A stretch of DNA of 42,478 nt from NCBI GenBank assembly GCA_017651645.1, contig JAGCCO010000028.1, positions 1 through 42,478 of the forward strand, given 5' to 3'. Made by a program: the position numbers and the translations under genes. Origin of the DNA: Bacteroidales bacterium. Lineage in GTDB: Bacteria > Bacteroidota > Bacteroidia > Bacteroidales > F082. The notes beneath the pieces were generated by a model. That model ran no database searches, had not been told where the DNA came from, and was given only the letters and a program-made list of their open reading frames with translations. Positions 25,255 through 32,181 of the stretch are shown here, piece after piece (positions within the stretch are counted from its first letter, which is position 1; each line of letters opens with the position of its first letter).

Positions 25255-26418
25255 TTATTTGGATTCCAACCACTCCAAACCGAAATTATAAAACACCATC
25301 GAATAACCCAGGGTGTCGCCGTCGGACTCCTCCACATAGAGGCCAATGCTATGGTCGGGAAGGATGCATAGCGAGGAATAAGCCGAGGCGTAGGGTACAA
25401 TACACTTGCTCACGGGCCAGGTCTTGCCTTCGTCGTAACTGACATAGACGGTCACGTTCTCGCGACGCTCTGGACCAGGCAATGACTGTAATAGAATATT
25501 TCTCTTATCACCCTTATTCACAGAGGAATAGCGAATGATGTCGCCATCGCAAGCCGTGGCTATGAGGTCAGTCCAAGCGGAGGTTTCAGACGGCCAAGTG
25601 AGGCCGCCGTCCTCGGAAATGTTGTACCAACGCTCGCCCTCGTGGCGGATGCTCATCAGGATGCGGCCGTCAGCCAGTTCCACCACTTTGGCCTCGTCGC
25701 CACGCATTGAGGCACGTCCTGAAACATGCCAGGTCTCACCGTTGTCATCGGAATAGACCAAATAGTTACATGCAGCCCATTCCTCGGTGTCGCGCACAGC
25801 GAGAACGAACATGATTCGTCCTGTAGAGGTCAGCAGGCCGTTGCCCGAGGCGAAGAAGGCCGACCACCAAGTGCGGCTCACCTCGTTCTTGCATTTCGCA
25901 CCATAGAGCTCATCCGTGATGTCCTTGGGTTCCGTCCATGTTTGGCCGTTGTCGAAACTTTTGGCGATATAGGTGCGCAACGGGTTTTCGGGTCTCCCCT
26001 GCCAAAAACCGCAACCACCCACGAACGCTGCCAAGAGGCCGCCTTCCTCGTTGGTGCGCACCAAGGCACAGTCGCCAAAGCCCTTCCCCACCCCTTGACC
26101 TTGCATCAAGGTATAAGGTTCGCTCCACGTGCGACCTCCATCCGTGCTGCGGTTAATGAGGATATCAATGTCTTCGGGCAGGTCGTCGTTGTTATATTTC
26201 CGTTTGTCGGTGGCCACCACGAGCGAGCCGTCCTGCGCTGTGATGATGGCAGGGATGCGGTAGTTTTTTGAGTCATAAGCCCCGGGACGGTAAAGCACCG
26301 TGCGCAGTCGGATGGAATCAGGTTCATTTTCCATTTGTTGAGCAGGTTGGTTAGGGTTGCCGCACGAGACCAACATAAGGCCCAATGCCATTACAAAAAG
26401 TGAAGTCTTGTATTTCAT
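25255..26418 (-). CDS. Lipoprotein exo-alpha-sialidase (GH33-like)
   Basis: A 387-residue six-bladed propeller enzyme expected to release terminal sialic acid. The signal ends in lipobox LVSC (Cys19), so it is membrane-anchored. YRIP (Arg54) corresponds to the FRIP motif. Five Asp-boxes are present: STDGGRTW (91), SFDNGQTW (154), SDDNGETW (223), SEDGGLTW (268) and SYDEGKTW (327). Candidate catalytic residues are Asp71 (acid/base), Glu247 and Tyr347 (nucleophile pair), with Arg258 and Arg318/319 completing the arginine triad. There is no extra carbohydrate-binding module and no nan gene nearby. Exo-sialidases and general BNR-propeller proteins look alike, so the substrate is inferred. Confidence 0.83.
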   Translation of the reverse strand: MKYKTSLFVMALGLMLVSCGNPNQPAQQMENEPDSIRLRTVLYRPGAYDSKNYRIPAIITAQDGSLVVATDKRKYNNDDLPEDIDILINRSTDGGRTWSEPYTLMQGQGVGKGFGDCALVRTNEEGGLLAAFVGGCGFWQGRPENPLRTYIAKSFDNGQTWTEPKDITDELYGAKCKNEVSRTWWSAFFASGNGLLTSTGRIMFVLAVRDTEEWAACNYLVYSDDNGETWHVSGRASMRGDEAKVVELADGRILMSIRHEGERWYNISEDGGLTWPSETSAWTDLIATACDGDIIRYSSVNKGDKRNILLQSLPGPERRENVTVYVSYDEGKTWPVSKCIVPYASAYSSLCILPDHSIGLYVEESDGDTLGYSMVFYNFGLEWLESK

Positions 26419-26438
26419 GAGTGGTTGTTTTAAGGCTT

Positions 26439-26446
26439 CAAAAATA
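26439..26446 (-). promoter_or_regulatory. Sialidase -7 box
   Basis: The minus strand reads TATTTTTG, overlapping the T-tract side of the terminator at 26448-26485 and 20 nt before the ATG. Confidence 0.6.
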
Positions 26447-26447
26447 C

Positions 26448-26485
26448 AAAATTCTCCGTCTCAGTGATGTGAAACGGAGAATTTT
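26448..26485 (-). terminator. Terminator of the M28 peptidase gene
   Basis: AAAATTCTCCGT (26448-26459) is perfectly complementary to ACGGAGAATTTT (26474-26485), with TCA/TGA extending the stem inward past one mismatch. It lies 23 nt past the peptidase stop and runs directly into the sialidase -7 box. Confidence 0.85.
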
Positions 26486-26508
26486 AAGGCATTATGACCA
26501 ACCACGAC

Positions 26509-28323
26509 TTATTGAACCATGATTTTGGTGGTTAAGCTTCTGCTTTCGTCTGTGGCTTTCAGGAAATATATTCCTTTATGGCATTCTCCAAGGTCAAGGA
26601 CAGAGCGGCCTTCCATGCGGTTTTCATAGACCTTGCGACCCGTGATGTCATAAACCTCAATATCCCATTGGCCTTCACCGAGGTTAAGGTTGAGGGTGCC
26701 ATTAGATGGATTGGGATAGACAAAGACATGCGACGCCGATTCCTCAACCGCACTAATGCCATAACCGATCTCCGTTTGCGACGGCGCCTCGCACCCATCA
26801 CTGTAAACGGCCATGATGAAATACTCGGCTTGGGTATCCACGGTAATAGTATCCTCATAACCATAATCAGGAATGCTTGGATCAAATTCAATAGTTGCAA
26901 TCACCTCATTGTCACGGTATATGTCAAAGTGTTCAAGTTCACCCGTGGAGCCTTCCTCAGGTGTTCTCCAGAACAAATAAAGCCATGACAATTCTTTCCA
27001 GACAGGATAGTCAATGTAAAAATCCACTACCGGATTGCATTCCACCACCGGTGTCTCGCCCACAGGATTGGCAACCTCAGCCAAGCAGGCGATATTCATC
27101 TGGCAATATTGCTGACCCATGGCGAAGCTGTTGACACTGTTGCCAATCAAGTCATTGACCGTATGGATATATGGACTATAATGCTGGTAGTCCTCAAAGG
27201 GATAGATGCCCATGTAGCCGTGGTTGTTGAACGAGGTGTGGTCACTGTCGCCTTCGTTGAAGTTGACGTGACGGATAGGCAGTTCGGGATAATACACGCT
27301 GCCGACATTCATGTAATAGGTGCCGATAGGTTCCACCGAGTTGGGATAGATGCAGTCGATATGGATTTGGTCGCCATAAAGGTAACCATTCATGTCGTTG
27401 TTGAAATAGCCGATGATGTCCATGCCTTCCTGTTGGCACCGCGAAGCGTAGGCTTCACTGCCGTAAAGTCCCATCTCCTCGCAACCGTAAGCGCAATAGA
27501 TGATGCTGTACTCAAACTCATACTGAGTCATGATCCTTGCACTCTCCAGTACGCTAGCCACACCGGTAGCATTGTCATCAGCACCTGGAGCCATGCCGCC
27601 ATAATAGGCATCCCATGAGAAAGAGTCGAAGTGACTGCCGCAGACCACGTAGGTGTCGGGATAGAGCGTGCCGCGTTGGATGCCAATGACATTAGGAGCT
27701 GCCTCTCCGCTACCTAACCAAGTGTTGGCATAGAAAGGCTGTTGCTCCACTTCCAACCCAAGGGCCTGCATACGTCCCGCAATCCAGTCGGAGGCAGTGA
27801 AAGCGTTTTCGGAGTTCCACAAGCGGTGGCCGTAGTCCTGCAAGTGTTGCACAGTGGCCTGCATCGAATCCTGACTCACTTGGTCAAGCATTTCTTGGAT
27901 ACGGGGATCGACCTCCGTCACCACTGGGAAGTCGCGGCTCAGACGAGGCAGAGCAGCCTTCTTGTTGAAAATTGCAACAGCACCGTCGTTCTTGTAGGGC
28001 ATAGCCGAGCCTCTCACAATAACGTAATCCTGCGTGGAGAACAACGCATCGTATGGTTGCTGTTGTGCTTTCGGGCAATAGACCAATGTATAACAACCAT
28101 TTACTGCAAAAGCATTTTCATCAATCATCACCATACTGCCGACATCGAAGCGTTCGGCGGTGGCGTAGACCTCCGTATCGGTGTAGAAATGCACCGTCAG
28201 GTTAGGGTCAGCGAAATGTTTTTCCAGTTCGGCGCGACTCGAATAGGAAAGCATCACGAAATTGCCAGCCATCGTCACTACGGACAAAGCCAGCGCAATT
28301 AAGGTTAAAAGAGTTTTTTTCAT
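26509..28323 (-). CDS. Secreted M28-family metallopeptidase with T9SS sorting domain
   Basis: A 604-residue zinc aminopeptidase-like enzyme. The signal peptide ends near Ala19. Residues ~20-140 look like an N-terminal prodomain. The catalytic domain (~150-420) has the two-zinc site: His231 and Asp233 (SHFDS), Asp249 (GADDNATG), Glu282/Glu283 (CEEMGLYGSEA), Asp310 (FNND) and His387 (IHTVND), plus the typical SDHTSF. The C-terminal ~75 residues (VFVYPNPSNGTLNLN to SLTTKIMV) are a type A T9SS sorting domain, so it acts at the cell surface or outside. Between them is a fibronectin-like stretch (~425-520). It likely releases N-terminal residues from peptides. It has a well-formed promoter (28374-28405) and its own terminator. 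Confidence 0.92.
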   Translation of the reverse strand: MKKTLLTLIALALSVVTMAGNFVMLSYSSRAELEKHFADPNLTVHFYTDTEVYATAERFDVGSMVMIDENAFAVNGCYTLVYCPKAQQQPYDALFSTQDYVIVRGSAMPYKNDGAVAIFNKKAALPRLSRDFPVVTEVDPRIQEMLDQVSQDSMQATVQHLQDYGHRLWNSENAFTASDWIAGRMQALGLEVEQQPFYANTWLGSGEAAPNVIGIQRGTLYPDTYVVCGSHFDSFSWDAYYGGMAPGADDNATGVASVLESARIMTQYEFEYSIIYCAYGCEEMGLYGSEAYASRCQQEGMDIIGYFNNDMNGYLYGDQIHIDCIYPNSVEPIGTYYMNVGSVYYPELPIRHVNFNEGDSDHTSFNNHGYMGIYPFEDYQHYSPYIHTVNDLIGNSVNSFAMGQQYCQMNIACLAEVANPVGETPVVECNPVVDFYIDYPVWKELSWLYLFWRTPEEGSTGELEHFDIYRDNEVIATIEFDPSIPDYGYEDTITVDTQAEYFIMAVYSDGCEAPSQTEIGYGISAVEESASHVFVYPNPSNGTLNLNLGEGQWDIEVYDITGRKVYENRMEGRSVLDLGECHKGIYFLKATDESRSLTTKIMVQ

Positions 28324-28373
28324 ATTGCTGTGTATTAATGTGTTTCTGAAAGTGACAAGTTTTTGTTATGGTG

Positions 28374-28405
28374 CAAAAATACACAAAAAGGATAACACCG
28401 ACAAA
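28374..28405 (-). promoter_or_regulatory. M28 peptidase promoter, -33 and -7 elements
   Basis: On the minus strand TTTG (28405-28402) and TATTTTTG (28381-28374) are separated by 20 bp, the textbook spacing for the Bacteroidota primary sigma factor. It lies 3 nt past the kinase stop and gives a leader of about 45 nt. This is the best-formed promoter in the window. Confidence 0.75.
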
Positions 28406-28408
28406 AAA

Positions 28409-29266
28409 TCACTTGAATATCATCGCAAATACCGTCATCTGGCTATCACTTTGTTCGAGAATCAAGTTGCCGTTGTGCTTCACCATAATCTGCTTCGAGA
28501 GGCTCAACCCGATGCCCGTGCCATTGGGCTTCGTGGTGTAGAACGGCACGAAGATTTCTTCTATCTGCCGCAGAGGAATCGCCTTGCCGTTATTGGCCAC
28601 ACGGATGACGGTCTGGTCGTCCATATTCAGATCCGCCGTAATCCAAATAGAAGTAGCACCCGCTTGCACGGCATTCTTGATCAAGTTGTTGAACACCTGC
28701 ATGATTTGTCCCTCGTCGGCATAAATCAGCAGGTCGGCCGTCTTGGCCTGATAGGTCAAGGTGGCACCCTGCTCGGCGATTTTGGCCTTGTTGAGGCGCA
28801 ACACCCTGTCCATCAGCTCATCCACCATCACGGCCTTACGCACCGGCGGTGTGACTTGGGTAATGCTACGGTACGACTCCACGAAGCGTATGAGGTCTTT
28901 CGATGAAGCCGAAATCGTTTCCAGCCCAGTCTTCACGTCCAAATCCTCTTCCTTGGAAAGCGCGTCGCTCAACGAGGCAATGGGAGCCACAGTGTTCATG
29001 ATTTCATGGGTAATCACCCGAAACAGCCTGCTCCACGATGCCGACTCATCCACTGCCGACCTACGCTCGAAGATGCCACGAATGCGGTTCAAGGCGCGGT
29101 TCAGCGCCGACTTCTCCTGAAACCTGAAGTTCAGCTCACCGTCCTCCAAGGCATCCATCATGAAAGACACCTTCTTGGTGTCGTGCCGCCGCGTCAGCAT
29201 AAAAGTGACCACGACGGCTACCACCACCGCCACAACGACTACCGCTATCCAAATCCAAGTACTCAT
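28409..29266 (-). CDS. Membrane sensor histidine kinase, short sensor
   Basis: A 285-residue kinase, partner of the response regulator whose stop codon overlaps its start (ATGA). One Val-rich transmembrane helix (about 4-24) is followed by a short linker and the HisKA helix with phospho-acceptor His87 (RVITHEIMNTVAP). The ATPase domain has an N-box (FNNLIKNAVQAG), an F/G2 region (FVPFYTTKPNGTGIGLSLSK) and a G1 box that reads NNG where most kinases have DNG. There is no periplasmic or PAS sensing domain, so it may sense the membrane itself or partner proteins such as the ABC exporter. I believe NNG is usual in this Bacteroidota subfamily. Confidence 0.9.
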   Translation of the reverse strand: MSTWIWIAVVVVAVVVAVVVTFMLTRRHDTKKVSFMMDALEDGELNFRFQEKSALNRALNRIRGIFERRSAVDESASWSRLFRVITHEIMNTVAPIASLSDALSKEEDLDVKTGLETISASSKDLIRFVESYRSITQVTPPVRKAVMVDELMDRVLRLNKAKIAEQGATLTYQAKTADLLIYADEGQIMQVFNNLIKNAVQAGATSIWITADLNMDDQTVIRVANNGKAIPLRQIEEIFVPFYTTKPNGTGIGLSLSKQIMVKHNGNLILEQSDSQMTVFAMIFK

Positions 29267-30606
29267 ATCCCGTATTTCTTCAAACGGCTGTACAATGTCG
29301 GGCGACTGATTTTCAACGCCTTGGCCACCAACGACAAGTTGCCGTTGTATTGCTTCATGGCTTGGCGTATCACCTTTTCCTCGGCATCCTCCAACGACTC
29401 GGCTTGTGTCGCCTGGGCCTCGGTCAGTTCGGACGCACGGATTTGCAGGTCCTCGGCACGGACCAGTTCCGTTTCGGAATAGATGACCGCTTTCTCAATG
29501 CAATTCTGCAACTCACGGATGTTACCGCTCCAGCGACACCGCAACAGCAGCTGCTTGGCCTCCTCGGAGAGTCCATTGGCCGCACGATGGTACTGTTCTG
29601 CATATTTCAGCACAAAACCCTCCGCCAGAGGCACAATCTCGTCAGTGCGCTCGAGCAAAGGCGGCAGATGCAGCGCCACCGTGTTGATGCGGTAATACAA
29701 ATCCTCGCGGAAACGCCCCTCCTTGACCATCGCTTCCAAGTCCATGTTGGTGGCACAAATCAGGCGGATGTCGATAGGCACCGATTTGGTGTCGCCCACC
29801 TTGGTAATACTGCGGTTTTGTATTACGCGCAGAAGCTTGGCCTGCTGGCTCAGCGGCACATTGCCGATTTCGTCGAGAAACAGCGTGGTGCCGTTAGCCT
29901 GCTCGAACTTGCCGATGTGGTCGGCATGGGCATCGGTGAAGGCCCCTTTCACATGGCCGAACATCTCGCTTTCAAACAAGGTATCCGTGATGGCGCCGAT
30001 GTCCACACCCACCATCGGTTTCGCGCCGCGTGGCGAGAGGCGGTGGATTTCGTTGGCCAGCACATCCTTACCCGTGCCGTTCTCGCCCGTGATGAGCACT
30101 GTGGCATCTGTAGGCGCCACCTTCATCACCATATCGTGCAACTGTTTCATCGCCTCGCTCTCGCCCCAACGCATCACTGTTTCAGGCTCGGCAGTGAATG
30201 CCTTCCCTGTGGTCTTACGGTGTTTCTTGCAGGCTTCCTCAAGAATCCCCAACAATTTGGCGTTGTCCCAAGGCTTCACCACGAAGTCGAAAGCCCCGCG
30301 TTTCATCCCCTCGACTGCCAAAGCGATGTCGGCGTAGGCTGTGAAAAGCACCACCTCCACCTCGGGGAAGTTGTGCTTCAGTTGAGAGAGATAGTAAAGC
30401 CCTTCGTTGCCCGTGTTGATGTCGGTCTCGAAGTTCATGTCAAGCAGCACCGCATCAGGTCTGAAGCGTTGCATGGTTTCCGTCAGCACTTTAGGTGTGG
30501 CGATGAATTCCACCTCGGCAAAGCGCATAGGCAGCAAGATCCCCAACGCCGACCGTATGCCGGCGTTGTCGTCAACGACCAGTATTTTGGATTTGATTGT
30601 GGGCAT
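29263..30606 (-). CDS. NtrC-family sigma-54-dependent response regulator
   Basis: A 447-residue enhancer-binding activator. The receiver domain (1-125) has phospho-acceptor Asp56 with Thr89 and Lys111. The AAA+ domain (~145-375) has Walker A GENGTGKD (174-181), the sigma-54-contacting loop as GAFTDA (221-226, instead of GAFTGA), LFLDEIGN and the ATN arginine-finger region. The C-terminal Fis-type helix-turn-helix (NLSLVAKALKISRPTLYSRLKKYGI-end, ~420-447) binds DNA. It is co-transcribed with the kinase at 28409-29266, which overlaps it by 4 nt. A likely target is the sigma-54-like promoter and tandem palindromes at 34588-34695. No promoter is evident in the 12 nt before it; transcription may run through from the AAA gene. 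Confidence 0.95.
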   Translation of the reverse strand: MPTIKSKILVVDDNAGIRSALGILLPMRFAEVEFIATPKVLTETMQRFRPDAVLLDMNFETDINTGNEGLYYLSQLKHNFPEVEVVLFTAYADIALAVEGMKRGAFDFVVKPWDNAKLLGILEEACKKHRKTTGKAFTAEPETVMRWGESEAMKQLHDMVMKVAPTDATVLITGENGTGKDVLANEIHRLSPRGAKPMVGVDIGAITDTLFESEMFGHVKGAFTDAHADHIGKFEQANGTTLFLDEIGNVPLSQQAKLLRVIQNRSITKVGDTKSVPIDIRLICATNMDLEAMVKEGRFREDLYYRINTVALHLPPLLERTDEIVPLAEGFVLKYAEQYHRAANGLSEEAKQLLLRCRWSGNIRELQNCIEKAVIYSETELVRAEDLQIRASELTEAQATQAESLEDAEEKVIRQAMKQYNGNLSLVAKALKISRPTLYSRLKKYGI

Positions 30607-30618
30607 AGTATCAGTATT

Positions 30619-31560
30619 TCATATTCCAATTTCAAGACTCCATTCGTAAACCGGCTGTACCTTTATCTTATGTCCACCTTCTTCGATGATAGAACTCTCG
30701 TGGTCGGTAAGCAGCAAAAGATTGGTGCAACCTGTTTGTTTGGCTGCCAGCAACAATCCGTTAATCTCACGTTTCCGTGTTTTTTCGGCAGTAATGTCAT
30801 ACGACACTTGCACGGCTTGCAGTACGGCATTTCCTCTACAAACCAAGAAATCACATTCACCGTAGCGTTCATTTAGATAATACACATCAAGACCTTCCAA
30901 CTTGCCTTTTCTGACAAGATGAATCAAAACGATGGTTTCCAGTCGATGCCCAAGGTTCTCGCCAGCGAAAGCGTTTTCCCTTTGGTCCATCATGGCCACG
31001 TCAACAGCATAAAACTTTTCCTGAACCGTCCTGACCTTGCTTTTTTGCGAGTATTTCGGCACACCTATCAACATATAGGCTTGTTTCAAATACCCAACGT
31101 AGTTTTTGGCGGTATGTTCCGACTTGAAATGAAAAGTATTTGCCAAATCCTGCGATACCACTATTGTGGGCGAAACGTTCAGCAAATGATGAGCCATATT
31201 TTCAAACGACGCCTTATAGGCAATCTTATATCTTTGCTCAATATCACGTTTCAAGATGTTGTCAACAAGCGTATTGACATAGCTTTTCCTATCGTCTATG
31301 GCAAAAAGTTCAGGGAAACCGCCTTGCTTCATGAACTCGTCAAATGCGGCACGACGGAACGCTTCAGCCTTGGTGGTTTTGCGCTCAGTATCAACTTGTT
31401 TCATGCTGCAAAATTCCTTAAATGAAAACGGATATAGTGCAATCTCTTTGTTCCTGCCTGAAAGATGAGTAGCCAGTTCGCCGCTCAACAGTTTTGCATT
31501 GGATTCCGTGATAATTACGTGCATTTTTTTCTGAGCATTCTGTTCACGAAAAGATGCCAT
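30619..31560 (-). pseudogene. C-terminal part of frame-shifted DUF4143-type AAA ATPase
   Basis: This frame carries the rest of the ATPase begun at 31515-31898. The first ~12 codons (MASFREQNAQKK) are the wrong frame of the N-terminal part; true homology starts at MHVIIT near 31522. The sensor-like segment reads ITESNAKLLS, where the family has ITGSN, so a Gly is replaced by Glu. Then follow SGRNKEIALYPFSFKEF and the DUF4143 region, ending in a PD-(D/E)xK-like block (ECDFLVCRG...AVQVSYDI, ~residues 225-245). Joined, the protein would be about 425 residues. Proteins of this kind are abundant in gut Bacteroidota; function unknown, often discussed near defence or toxin genes. Confidence 0.75.
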
Positions 31561-31898
31561 CCTTTGACATTCTGAATCTCGTCAAGAAAAAGATAGTTGA
31601 AATCACCGTATATCTTGTATAGAATTTCCAGCACATCATTCAACTGTTTGTCCTCAATATCCGACATCCGCTCATCGTCAAAATCGGCATACGCATATTT
31701 CACATCGGCACTTTGCAATGCCTGATAGCATAGTGTTGACTTTCCACTTCGTCTAACACCGATAACCACTTGCGCCTGAGTGCTTTTCAAGTCAACAAGG
31801 ACGGCTTCTTTTCTATGGCAAAGCATTTCTTCTGCCCGTTCCTGCATCTCCTCCTGTTGGTCGGTGAGAATGAATTCCAAAGTTCTTTTGTCTATCAT
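31515..31898 (-). pseudogene. N-terminal part of frame-shifted DUF4143-type AAA ATPase
   Basis: The 127-codon frame encodes the nucleotide-binding half: Walker A GVRRSGKST (47-55) and Walker B NYLFLDEIQNVKGW (101-114). It then runs into a stop just after an A7 tract (MLRKKCT-stop). Shifting back by one base in the tract continues directly into the second frame (RKKMHVIIT). The gene has its own -7 box at 31919 and three phased repeats upstream. Either the gene is inactivated, the A-run was miscounted in the assembly, or the two frames are joined by slippage. Confidence 0.75.
31524..31530 (-). other. In-frame A7 slippery tract at the frame break
   Basis: On the minus strand the codons are AGA AAA AAA TGC, so the tract forms A_AAA_AAA in the zero frame, the form needed for -1 tandem slippage. 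After -1 slippage the next codon is ATG and the family homology resumes. An eighth A would also restore one frame. Confidence 0.7.
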
Positions 31899-31918
31899 AA
31901 TGAGCTATTATTTTACTG

Positions 31919-31926
31919 CAAAGATA
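31919..31926 (-). promoter_or_regulatory. -7 box of the AAA ATPase gene
   Basis: The minus strand reads TATCTTTG followed by C, 20 nt before the ATG. The first of three phased repeats begins 15 bp upstream of it. Confidence 0.6.
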
Positions 31927-31941
31927 CAAAGAAAAACATTA

Positions 31942-32025
31942 GAATGCGATATTTTACCGACTTTTCTACATCCAAAATACGATATTTTACCAATTATCAC
32001 TTTTCAGAATGCGGTATTTTACCAA
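31942..32025. repeat. Three phased direct repeats upstream of the AAA ATPase
   Basis: Copies at 31942-31960, 31975-31993 and 32007-32025 share the core CGATATTTTACC (third copy CGGTATTTTACC) with AAT before and A after. Equivalent bases lie 33 and 32 bp apart, three helical turns. The array occupies the region upstream of the -7 box, where an activator or repressor would bind. Nothing else is seen here. Confidence 0.75.
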
Positions 32026-32082
32026 TTACTCCATCTTCATCTCCTCCCCAGCATCCCTTTCTTATTTCACCCCGTCGTAAGC

Positions 32083-32109
32083 ACGATAGTACGATAGCAC
32101 GATAGCACG
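32083..32109. repeat. Short tandem repeat, ACGATAGY x3
   Basis: ACGATAGT ACGATAGC ACGATAGC ACG, an 8-bp unit in three full copies. Probably a neutral microsatellite in the gap between the AAA gene and the permease. Confidence 0.7.
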
Positions 32110-32119
32110 CATAACGCTT

Positions 32120-32165
32120 CCCCCTCAGTCCCCCTCCCTGAGGGGGTGCCGCGCAGCGGCGGGGG
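32120..32165. repeat. GC-rich palindromic repeat after the permease gene
   Basis: CCCCCTCAG (32120-32128) pairs with CTGAGGGGG (32138-32146), followed by CCGC/GCGG and a GGGGGA run that can pair with the TCCCCC blocks. It starts 17 nt past the permease stop and could stabilise the mRNA end; there is no T-tract. I recall similar GC-rich elements between genes in Bacteroidales genomes. Confidence 0.6.
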
Positions 32166-32181
32166 AGTCATTCCGCATTCC

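Noticed and set aside
29263..30606. GAFTDA as evidence of a regulator unable to contact sigma-54
   Set aside because: I recall GAFTDA as common in Bacteroidota activators of this type, and the rest of the AAA+ domain is intact, so loss of function is not supported.
29350..30876. 508-codon open frame on the plus strand
   Set aside because: It lies opposite the well-supported NtrC-type regulator (and the adjoining AAA gene end). The His/Leu/Val-rich translation matches no family and is a product of codon bias in the true gene.
32083..32109. CRISPR-like repeat
   Set aside because: 8-bp units without spacers; simple tandem repeat. The three 19-bp repeats at 31942-32025 are also too short and too few for CRISPR, and their intervals of about 14 bp are not spacer-sized.
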